Assembly (NCBI GenBank): GCA_963764215.1
Contig: CAVXRS010000003.1
Coordinates: 248,001 to 312,000 of the forward strand
Reading direction: 5' to 3'
Source of the DNA: JAFDWI01 sp963764215
GTDB lineage: Bacteria > Actinomycetota > Acidimicrobiia > Acidimicrobiales > Iamiaceae
DNA length: 64,000 nt
Program-made: the position numbers and the translations under genes
Part shown: positions 52,229 to 60,769 of the stretch, one piece after another
How positions within the stretch are numbered: position 1 is the stretch's first letter
Layout of the letters: each line of letters starts with the position of its first letter
Notes under the pieces: model-generated
Database searches by the model: none
The model's input: only the letters and a program-made list of their open reading frames with translations
Told to the model about the DNA's origin: nothing

Positions 52229-53199
52229 ACGCGTCGACGCTCGCGCTGACCTGGACCGCACCGGACCGCTTCTGGCTGATCATCGTCGTCGCAGCACTGG
52301 TGGCGGGCTACGTGGCGATCCAACTCGCGCGGCCCAAGGTCGCCGCACGGTTCACCAACCTCGACCTGCTCTCCGAAGTCGTCCCCCGGGGGCGGGACTG
52401 GAAACGTCACGTGGGAGCGGTCTGCTTCGCCCTTGCTCTGGTTGCACTGGTCGCAGCGCTTGCCCACCCGGCCACCGAGCGCCGGAAGCCCACCAACCGT
52501 GGCACGGTGGTGCTGGCGATCGACACCTCACTGTCGATGGCGGCGACCGACGTCGCACCCAGCCGCCTCAAAGCTGCTCAGGATGCGGCACGGGCCTTCC
52601 TCAAGAGCGTGCCTCCACGATTCAACGTCGGCATCGTCTCGTTCCACGGTTCTGCTGCAGTCCTCGTCGAGCCGACAAAGGACCGCGGGGTGGCGCAACG
52701 CGCCGTGAACGGACTCGAGTTGGGAGAGAGTACGGCGATCGGTGAGGGCATCTTCGCCTCGCTCTCGGCGATCAAGACCGTTCCACCGGCGCCCGACCAC
52801 TCACCGGTCCCGGCTCGGATCGTGCTCATGTCCGACGGCGCGAGCCAGAGCGGCCGGTCCAACACCTCGGCGGTGACCGCCGCTCGTGCCGCCCACGTCC
52901 CGATCGACACGATCGCCTTCGGCACCGATCACGGCACCGTCACCATCCCGGGCTACGCCGGTGAGGTACCGGTGAACGTGGACCGCGCCGCACTTGCGAA
53001 GATCGCCCATGATTCCGGTGGGCACGCCTACACCGCGGCAAGCGAAGCGCAGATCCGGCAGGTGTACCAACACATCGGCAACTCGGTCGGCTACCGCACG
53101 GTGAACGTCGACGTCAGCGGCTGGTTCGTGGCCGCCGGCTTCGTGTTGCTGTTGCTCGCGGCAGCTTCGAGCCTGCTCTGGCAGGAGCGGATGCTCTGA
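52225..53199 (+). CDS. VWA-domain membrane protein, BatA-like
   Basis: A 324-residue protein with N-terminal membrane segments (about 16-36 and 62-82), a von Willebrand A domain with an intact MIDAS ('VLAIDTSLSMAATDV', a Thr-containing loop 'GESTAIGEG' and 'VLMSDGASQSG'), and a C-terminal membrane helix (about 295-318, 'VAAGFVLLLLAAASSLLW'). This is BatA/YfbK-like topology, with the VWA domain between membrane anchors. It completes the MoxR-DUF58-VWA set; a BatB/BatD partner is not present. Convergent with the lipoprotein gene, with three bases between stops. Confidence 0.9.
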   Translation: MNASTLALTWTAPDRFWLIIVVAALVAGYVAIQLARPKVAARFTNLDLLSEVVPRGRDWKRHVGAVCFALALVALVAALAHPATERRKPTNRGTVVLAIDTSLSMAATDVAPSRLKAAQDAARAFLKSVPPRFNVGIVSFHGSAAVLVEPTKDRGVAQRAVNGLELGESTAIGEGIFASLSAIKTVPPAPDHSPVPARIVLMSDGASQSGRSNTSAVTAARAAHVPIDTIAFGTDHGTVTIPGYAGEVPVNVDRAALAKIAHDSGGHAYTAASEAQIRQVYQHIGNSVGYRTVNVDVSGWFVAAGFVLLLLAAASSLLWQERML

Positions 53200-53202
53200 G
53201 CC

Positions 53203-54121
53203 TCAATAGGGGGACGTCACCCGGATGTCGCTGAACCGCGCGGAGGTTCCCGGTTGGAGGAGGGCCACGTAACCCCCGGCGTTGCCCTGATAGACCCAGT
53301 TCGAAGGGAGGGTCACCTCGTGCACCGCCGACTTGTCCGACCAGTCCGGCTGGGGATCATTTCCGGCCCACACCATGAAGGACAGCTTCGTCCCGACTGC
53401 CTTGGCACAGAGGTGCCACGGCGGGGGCTTCATCGTCGCAGTCGTCTCACCCTTTCCCAGCAAAGCGGGGTTCTGGGCGACCTGCGTTTCGACGTTTCCC
53501 AAACCCAGACTCGACGGTCTGCGCGTTTGTCGTGTTGCCGTCATCTGACACCCGTACCCCGAGAACGCGGAAGGCCCACATCGCACCGCCTTTGAGGTTT
53601 TGGCGGATGACGATCGCGCGGGTGCCCTTACCGTCCGGTTCAGGAGCGATCCGAAGCGCGACCCCCGGGAGGTTGACCTGTTTCGGGTTCGCGACATACG
53701 CCCGCTGTTTGGTCGTGGTCGACGCATCGATGACCGAATGCATGGTCACGCAGATCTTCTGATCGGCCCGCAGAGGCTGCGGTTGGGGCCAGAACGCCCC
53801 GCTCAACTGCGACGCCCAGAATCGGTCGTCGACCTTGGTCTTCCCGATGAGCAGGCCGGGCGTGTTCGAGGCGGGCGCCGAGGCGACGATGGACCCTCCA
53901 GCGCTGCCGCGGGTGACCAGGTGATCACCCTTGGGCGCGCTGAACAGCACCGACGTGATGCTGCCGGATGTCGTCCCCACCGATTTGACCGCGGTCTTCG
54001 CCGTCTTCGACGACGACCCGCAGGCAGAGAGGGTGGCAGCCATGACCACGATGGAAACGATTGCCCATCCACGCCACGCTTGCTTCGGGGTTCCATGGGT
54101 CGAGAGGACACGATGGGACAC
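53203..54121 (-). CDS. Secreted lipoprotein of unknown function (frameshifted)
   Basis: About 305 residues after repair. Seen: a hydrophobic signal with lipobox ('MAATLSACG', Cys near residue 34), a Ser/Thr/Lys linker, and a beta-rich domain, possibly a jelly-roll or concanavalin-like fold, judging from 'DDRFWASQLSGAFWPQPQPL', 'GVALRIAPEPDGKGTRAIVI' and the ending 'WVYQGNAGGYVALLQPG', 'ARFSDIRVTSPY'. The first part and the last part are in different frames, joined near 53500 ('TVESGFG' / 'VETQVAQNPALLGKGET'). No family recognised. The position between the VWA gene and smc suggests no function by itself. Confidence 0.6.
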
Positions 54122-54154
54122 GGTTCGGCTCTTTCTGTCCGGAGGAGTCCGACG

Positions 54155-57100
54155 TCAGACCCGCTCGGATACGACCTTGGACGATTCGCCCGGCTGCATC
54201 GTAACTCCGAACAGGGCGTCGGCGGCCTCCATCGTGCGCTTCTGGTGGGAAACGATGATCAGCTGCGCGCTGCTCCGGAATTCGGCGACCAGATCGAGGA
54301 ACCGATGGAGGTTGACGTCGTCGAGGGCGGCTTCCACCTCGTCCATCACGTAGAAGGGCGACGAGCGGGACCGGAACACCGCGAAGAGGTAGGCGAGCGC
54401 GACCAGGGAGCGTTCGCCACCGGAGAGCAGCGACAGCTTCCGAACGTTCTTCCCGGAGGGTTTCGCCATGATCTCGATCCCGGTCGTGAGCGGTTCGTCG
54501 GGCGCGGTGAGTCGGAGTTCCCCGGTACCCCCCGGGAACAGGGTCGAGAACAGATCGGTGAAGTTCGTCTGCACGTCCGCATAGGCCCGGACGAAGGTCG
54601 CTGCGATCTCGGCATCGACCTCTCGGATCACCTTGGCCAACTCTCGGCGTGACGCCTTGACATCGTCGAGCTGCCCGGAGAGGAACTCGTGTCGTTCCTG
54701 CATCGCCTCGAACTCCGCAAGCGCGAGCGGGTTGATGCTTCCCATGTGGCGAAGCTCCCGCTCGAGTTCGCGCACCCTGGCCACCGGGGTGGTTGTCTCG
54801 TCGAGTGCCGGGCAGGGTGCTGCCATGGCCGACTCGGGATCGACATCGAGCTCGCCGCGGAGCGTCTCGACGAGCTGTTCGATCCGCACCCGCAGTTCTG
54901 TTGCGGTCGAGCCCATTTGTTGCAGTTCGTCTCGAACGGTCTCGAGATCACGTTCGAGCTCGCCTCGTCGCCTGCGCAACTCCTCCAACTTGTCGTTGTG
55001 GACCCGTTCGCTGTCGCTCTGAAGCCTTCGCTGGGTCCTCAGCAGCGCCAGCATGCGCTCCAGGTCATCCAGACGGTCGGCGACGAGGGCGTCCAGGGCT
55101 TCCAGCGCCACCGAGAGACGCTGTTGATCGGATCGTCGATCCTCGGCCGTCGCCCGCTGGGAGGAGTCCCGCTCGAGCCGGGTCTCGACCTCCTCGAGAC
55201 GTCGGGTGGCCATCTCTCGTCGCTCGGTGAGCCCGGCGGCCCGCCGGTCCACTTCGGCACGCCGTGTCAGGACCGTCTCACTGCGGGACCGGAGACCCTG
55301 CTCGGCCTCCATCCGCCGACGGGCGATTTCCTCCGCTCGGCCTTCCGCTTCCTCGAGGGTCGCGAGGTTCTCGCTCAGCACCTCGATGCGCGACGTGATC
55401 CCGGCGAGTTCGTCCTGCAGCTGGGAGAGTTGGGCGTCGGTTGCTTCAGCCTCGGCACACCCGTCCCGGTAGTCGCCTTCGACCCGTTCCGACGTGGACC
55501 GTTTGCTCGAGACGTCGTCGAGCGTTCGTTGCATCTCACGCTGAGCCTCCGCCAACGCCTCACGTGCGGCTTCGCGCTCGGTCGCGGCGTCCCGAGCCGC
55601 CGCACCGCACCTCTCAGCTCGTTCGGCAGCGCCGCGCGCGTCGTCACGAGCATGTTCGAGCGCCGCGCCCGTTGCGCCCGCACCCGCTGTCGCCACCCGC
55701 CACCCGGTCGGCGCGAATCGATCTCCGTCCCGGGTCACGACCAGGGCTCCGGGCGATTCGGTGACGACCTCGAGGGCCGACCGCCAGTCCTCGGCGACCG
55801 CAACCGCACCGACGAGAACGTCGAGCAACGAATCGATCCCGGGTCGGGTCGAACGGACGTGGTCACGCAATCGGACGAGGCCGGCGCGGACGTGGTCTTC
55901 CGTCGTCGGGCGACCATCGGACCCGATGGTGAGGACGGCACCGTTCACCTGACCGCTCCGCAGGCGCTCGAGGGCGCTGCGGGCGTCGGACGCTCCTTCG
56001 ACGACGACTGCCGCGATCGCCTCGCCGGCGCCGGCCTCGAACGCCGCCTGGTAGCCGTCGTCCACCTCGACCACGTCCAGCAGGGTGCCCACCACGCCCG
56101 CAATTCCCGCGAGATGGCGCGCGCCGGCCCGCGCACGCGCGGCATCGAGTGCCGCTTCGAGGGTCTCGACACGTGCCACTGACCCGGCTCGGTCGGCGTC
56201 GGCTTTCCGGGCTTCTTCCTCGGCGGTCGCCGCACGTGCCGCAGCCCGTTCGGCCTCACCCGCCCGCGTGTCGAGCAGTGCGCGGCGTTCGGGCTCGGCT
56301 CGGGTCGCCGCTTCGAGCCCGACGCGGAGGTCGTCGAGCTCGGCCGAGAGTCGGGCGAGACGTGCATCCGTCGTCGCGGCGCGTGCGACGACCCGTCCCT
56401 GCTCGGCCTCCGCGCGACTCTGTGCCTCACGGAGCGCGGCCAGCTCGCCGCGCGCGGAAGCCGCCCTGGATGCGACATCGTCGTAGGTTTCGGCGAACTC
56501 GGCTTCCAGCATCTCCCGAGCGAGCGTGAGCGCTTCCTCTTCGGCGACCACGTCGGCCTCGACAACCGCGAGTTCCCGGGACTCGTTCTCGACTGCCCGC
56601 AGCTGCTCGGCCAGTTCGGCCGCGTCGGCCTCGAGCGATGCGGCGACGCCGCGGTCCATCTGTGCATGCCGTTCGCTCTCGTGGCGTCGCCGCCGTTCCG
56701 CGATCAGCGCGCGCTGACCGCGCCGCGTTCTCTGAGCGACTCGCAACGACCGAACAGATCGGCGAGACCCCGCCCACCGATCGCGACCAGCGTGGACTCT
56801 GCGGAGATCACCGCCGCATCCAGTTCGACCAGGGCCGACTTGATGTCGTGCTCCCTGCGCTTCGATGCGCTGGAGCGCTCTTCGGTACCGGCCAACCGTG
56901 ACTGCAGGCGCTGGAGGTCACGGCCCAGCAGATGAACACGCAGCGCGTGCAGCTCTTCGACCAGTCCCCGGTGTCGGCGTGCGGCGTCGGCCTGCTTCTC
57001 CAGTGGCCGGAGCTGGCGTCGCACCTCACGGCGGAGGTCTTCGAGTCGGGTCAGGTTCGCCTCGGTGTTGACCAGTCGCCGCTCCGCCTTCTCCTTGCGG

Positions 57101-57616
57101 CGACGGAACTTGAGGACGCCCGCCGCCTCTTCGATGATGAGCCGGCGGTCCTCGGGCCGCGGCATTGAGCACCGCGTCGATCTGCCCCTGGGAGATGATG
57201 ATGTGCTGTTGACGACCCATTCCGCTGTCGCTGAGCAGTTCCTGCACATCCAGCAGCCGACACGGCACCCCGTTGATCGCGTACTCGGAATCTCCGCTCC
57301 GGAACAGGATGCGGGTGATGGTCACCTCGGTGAATTCGATCGGAAGCAACCCGGAGGAATTGTCGATGGTCAACGAGACCTCGGCGCGCCCGAGTGCCGC
57401 CCTCTTGGCGGTCCCGGCAAAGATGACGTCATCCATCTTCGCCGAGCGGACGGCGCTCGGTGCCTGGGCGCCGAGCACCCAACCGATCGCGTCGACCACG
57501 TTGGACTTCCCGCTCCCGTTGGGCCCGACCACCACCGTGACACCCGGCTCCAGGTCGAGCGTGGTCCGTTCAGCGAACGATTTGAAGCCCTTCAGCGTGA
57601 GTGACTTGAGGAACAC
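54155..57616 (-). CDS. smc: Chromosome segregation protein SMC (two frameshifts)
   Basis: The condensin ATPase, about 1153 residues. Seen: N-terminal 'LKGFKSFAERTTLDLEPGV', Walker A 'VGPNGSGKSNVVDAIGWVLG' (20 residues), 'DVIFAGTAKRAALGRAEV', long coiled coils rich in Glu/Arg/Ala, a hinge region around 'VGTLLDVVEVDDGYQAAFEA', and C-terminal signature 'LSLLSGGERSLVALAYLFAV' with Walker B 'FYVMDEVEAALDD' and 'IIVSHQKRTM'. Frame breaks lie near 57165 ('AVLNAA' / 'RPEDRRLIIEEAAGVLKF') and near 56720. The gene is upstream-adjacent to a 7.4-kb block that separates it from ftsY, its usual neighbour. Confidence 0.94.
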
Positions 57617-57640
57617 CGCACTTCCTATCCGCAGGCCGAC

Positions 57641-58480
57641 CTACACCTGGCACGCCGGACAGGCGAACGCGGTTCGGTTGGACACTCGACGCTTCGCGAT
57701 CACGTTCCGGCATCGGGGACAAGCCTCGCCCGCGCGCTCGTACACCTTCAGGAACTCACCGTACCCGCCAGGTCGGCCTTCGAGGTCGACATAGGGATCG
57801 TCCCCGACCGACGTGCCACGGTGCTTGATCGCATCGTGGGTGATCTCGACGATGGACCGGTGGAGCCGTCGTTCTTCCTGGGTCGAGAGCCGACTGGCGA
57901 TCCGGTCCGCTCTCAGCCCCGCGTCCCACAGGATCTCGTCCGAGTAGATTGGGCCGATCCCGACGAGCTCCGTCGGGTCCATCAGCAGGGTCTTGAGTTT
58001 CACGTCGTTACTGCGCAGCAGTTCGGCGATCATCACCCAGCTCACCGGCGCCGCGACCGGGTCGATGCCGGCCTCGACGACGTCGGGAAACTGGTCACCG
58101 AGTTCATCGATCGCCACCACCGCCATCTGGAGGTCACCGTCCCCGGGATCCACGATGCGCAACTGGCCACCCTGGGTGAAGGCAATGGTCGCCTGTGTGT
58201 GCGGCTCGACGTCATCGCTCGGAACGGCCTTGCGCACATGGCCGCCGCGGGAGGCGTCGATCACGAAATAGTCCCCGGTGTCGAGCTTGAACAACACCAG
58301 CAGACCCTGACGTTTGACGGCACCGATCTTGGCGCCTTCGAGGCGACCGATGACCTGCTTCCGGTTCGTGTGCCGCGACAGGCATTTCATGCCGGAGAAC
58401 GAGGCGGACTTGATCTTCTTGCCTCCGGCCTGGCGCTCCAGGTCGTGGCGAAGGGTTTCGATCTCGGGCAGTTCAGCCAC
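57641..58480 (-). CDS. Fpg/Nei-family protein lacking the catalytic N-terminal proline
   Basis: A 279-residue paralogue of MutM. The fold is recognisable: 'AELPEIETLRHDLER', 'GAVKRQGLLVLFKL', 'GGHVRK' in place of HLGMTG, 'VGIGPIYSDEILWDAGLRADR', and a C-terminal zinc finger ('CPRCRNVIAKRRVSNRTAFACPACQ', core 'CPRC' and 'CPAC'). However the residue after the initiator is Ala, not the Pro that acts as nucleophile, and the conserved H2TH Asn (GNIYADE) is Pro (GPIYSDE). Glu3 is retained. It may bind lesions without excising them, or use different chemistry. The GTG start overlaps the rnc stop region. A canonical MutM exists at 14639-15457. Confidence 0.88.
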   Translation of the reverse strand: MAELPEIETLRHDLERQAGGKKIKSASFSGMKCLSRHTNRKQVIGRLEGAKIGAVKRQGLLVLFKLDTGDYFVIDASRGGHVRKAVPSDDVEPHTQATIAFTQGGQLRIVDPGDGDLQMAVVAIDELGDQFPDVVEAGIDPVAAPVSWVMIAELLRSNDVKLKTLLMDPTELVGIGPIYSDEILWDAGLRADRIASRLSTQEERRLHRSIVEITHDAIKHRGTSVGDDPYVDLEGRPGGYGEFLKVYERAGEACPRCRNVIAKRRVSNRTAFACPACQV

Positions 58481-59210
58481 TTGTCACTCCACGTTGAGAG
58501 GACGATTGCAGTTGTGCGATGGCAAGCGCGGCCGCGGCCTGTTCGGCCTGCTTCTTGGACGTACCGTGACCGGTTGCGAGCTTCCGACCGTGCAACGCGA
58601 CGTCGACCGTGAACGTCTTGGCGTGTTCGGGACCGGCTTCCGACCAGGCGTAGGTGGGCAGTTCCCCGCCCCCCGCGCGCACAGAACTCCTGCAAACGGG
58701 ATTTGGGGTCGAGATCGTGGACGACGTCATCGGAATCCATTCCCGGAGGAAGTTCCGCGATGCCGCGACCCGAGCAATCCGACCACGACAGCCCGCGCCG
58801 CGTCCATGCCCCCATCGAGATAGACGGCTCCGATGACGGCCTCGACGGCATCGGCGAGGATCGACGGCTTCGTGCGCCCGCCGGTGCGCTCTTCGCCTCT
58901 TCCCAGCAGCAACTCGTCACCGAGCGACAACTCACTGGCGATCTCATAGAGGGTGCTGGCCCGGACCAGCGTCGATCGGGCCCTCGACAGCCACCCTTCG
59001 CTCCGCTCGGGGTGCTCCCTGAAGAGCAGATCGGTCACGACGAGCCCGAGCACCGCGTCACCGAGGAACTCGAGACGTTCGTTCGAGGCAGTGTCACCGT
59101 TCTCGGAGCACCACGAGCGATGGGCCATGGCGCGTGTCGCCAGGGTCGGCATCCCGGAAGGTCCACCCCAGTCGCTCGGAGAGCGCCGTCGATGGTTCCG
59201 CGCTGATCAG
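58473..59210 (-). CDS. rnc: Ribonuclease III, probable CTG start (frameshifted)
   Basis: A dsRNA-specific endonuclease for rRNA and mRNA processing. Seen: 'LSERLGWTFRDA', 'AMAHRSW', the signature 'NERLEFLGDAVLGLVVTDLLF' (core 'NERLEFLGDAVLG'), 'KPSILADAVEAVIGAVYLDGG', 'DPKSRLQEFC' and a C-terminal dsRBD 'ATGHGTSKKQAEQAAAALAI'. Frame breaks lie near 59150, 58770 and 58670. The N-terminal frame opens only at CTG (59210), whose CTGA overlaps the acpP stop, the same arrangement as rimM; given the nearby indel this start is less certain. Repaired length about 245 residues. Confidence 0.92.
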
Positions 59211-59491
59211 GACCCCAGCTGCGAATGGACGTAGTCGACGGCGTCGCGCACGGTCTTGAGATCCTCGAGATCCTCGTCGTCGATGCGGAAGCCTTCGGCC
59301 CGTTCGCCGACTTCTTCCTCGATGGCCTCGACCAGCTCGATCAGTGCCAGCGAATCGGCATCGAGGTCGTCGGCGAAGGAGTCGCCTTCGTTGATCCTCC
59401 CCGCGTCGATCTCGAGAATGTCCGCGAGCCGGTCGCGGACGAGGTTCGTGATCTCCTCGCGGGTCATCTTCTCGCTGGTGTGGGCCGGCAC
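59207..59491 (-). CDS. acpP: Acyl carrier protein
   Basis: A 94-residue ACP carrying fatty-acyl intermediates. Seen: 'REEITNLVRDRLADILEID', the phosphopantetheine attachment Ser in 'DDLDADSLALIELVEAIEEE' and the last helix 'LKTVRDAVDYVHSQL'. It is longer than typical ACPs (about 78) because of an N-terminal extension and an insert ('VGERAEGFRIDDEDLED') before the last helix. The start is a GTG at 59491; an in-frame ATG eight codons later (MTREEI) is an alternative. Lies between plsX and rnc as in many bacteria. Confidence 0.93.
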   Translation of the reverse strand: MPAHTSEKMTREEITNLVRDRLADILEIDAGRINEGDSFADDLDADSLALIELVEAIEEEVGERAEGFRIDDEDLEDLKTVRDAVDYVHSQLGS

Positions 59492-59578
59492 GTGGAACTC
59501 CTCGGCTCTCGCTCAGGCGTCATCTGACGACAGGTCTCGACAAGTCTATCCGACCTCGCGCTTGTGCGCTTGTGAACG

Positions 59579-60595
59579 TCATGCGTCCCCATCGATCACC
59601 GAAGTGGCGACCGCTGCGACGAGCTGCTCGTCGACCGCCGCCGCCGCGACCTGAAGCGCATTGACGATCGCCGTCGCCGCTGGATGAACCGTGGCTGATG
59701 ACGCAGACTCCCGCGACCCCCAACAACATCGCGCCGCCCGTCGTCATCGGGGTCGAGCGTCGCATACAGCGGGAGCAGCGCCGGCATCAGGGTCTCGGCC
59801 GCGGCCCGCGTGGTCTCGTCGGTGTCGAACGCCGCCAGGATGGCGCCGACGAGCGGTCTTCATCCCGCCTTCGAGGGTCTTGAGGGCCACGTTGCCGGTG
59901 AAACCGTCGGTGACCACGACATCGACCTCACCGCCCATGAGGTCTCGGCCCTCGACGTTGCCGAGAAACCTCGCGCCCGCGGCCTCCCAGTCGAGTGCCG
60001 ACAGGAGCTGGTGGGTGTCCTTGACCAGGGGCGAACCCTTGGTGGGCTCCTCGCCGATCGAGAGCAGGGCGACCGTGGGACGGGGACCCCGTAGCGACGC
60101 CGGGCAGTACACCGTCCCCATGCGGGCGAACTGCACGAGCCAATCGGGACGACATTCCGCATTGGCGCCCGCGTCGAGCAACACGGTCGGCGTGTCGGAT
60201 CCGGGGACCGGAATCGGGGTGGCGATCGCCGGACGGGCGACCTTGGGCAGGCGCCCCATCCGCAACAGGGCACTCGCCATCGCGGCACCGGTGTTCCCCG
60301 CCGAGACCATCGCGCCGGCCTTGCCGTCGCGCACCGCTTCGGCGGCCCGGACCAGCGACGAATCCTTCATCGTGCGCACGCTCGTACCCGGATCGGCATC
60401 CATCCCGATCACCTCACTCGCGGCGAGGACCGGCAGATCACCGGTGTCGCCGAGCTCGTCGGGTCGTCCCACCAGGAGCACGTCGAGACCGTGATCGGCG
60501 GCGGCCCGTCGAGCACCTTCGACGATCTCGGCCGGCGCATGGTCGCCACCCATCGCGTCCAACGCGATGGGGAGACGGGGCTCAGTCGACGTCAA
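59579..60595 (-). CDS. plsX: Phosphate acyltransferase PlsX, TTG start (three frameshifts)
   Basis: PlsX converts acyl-ACP to acyl-phosphate for phospholipid synthesis. Seen: 'LPIALDAMGGDHAPAEIVEG', 'ASEVIGMDADPGTSVRTMKDSS', 'VSAGNTGAAMASALLRMGRL' (core 'SAGNTGAAMASAL'), 'LLDAGANAECRPDWLVQFA', 'LLSIGEEPTKGSPLV' and 'VVTDGFTGNVALKTLEG'. After that the frame changes near 59860, 59740 and 59690; the conserved C-terminus ('LLGVAGVCVISHGSSS', 'AIVNALQVAAAAVDEQLVA') is spread over the other frames and ends at TGA 59579. The TTG at 60595 overlaps the end of rpmF by 14 bases and puts the family N-terminus nine codons in. Confidence 0.9.
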
Positions 60596-60761
60596 TGGCC
60601 TGACGTCCGCCGTACCAGCCGCAGTTCCCACACACCACGTGCGGGGTCTTGGCCGAACCGCAACGCGGACACACGCTGCGTGCGGGGATCTCGAGTCGCC
60701 ACACGGAAGCCCGTCTGCTCCTGGTCTTGGACTTGGAGGTCTTCTTCTTGGGGACGGCCAT
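60582..60761 (-). CDS. rpmF: 50S ribosomal protein bL32
   Basis: A 59-residue ribosomal protein. Seen: 'MAVPKKKTSKSKTRSRRA' at the N-terminus and a zinc site 'VCPRCGSAKTPHVVCGNCGWYGGRQ' with four Cys (CPRCG, CGNCG). The zinc-binding (C+) form is present; no zinc-free copy is seen here. It starts eight bases after the stop of an acylase gene and overlaps plsX. In most bacteria it directly follows yceD, but here the acylase gene separates them. Confidence 0.97.
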   Translation of the reverse strand: MAVPKKKTSKSKTRSRRASVWRLEIPARSVCPRCGSAKTPHVVCGNCGWYGGRQAIDVD

Positions 60762-60769
60762 GGGTGGGA

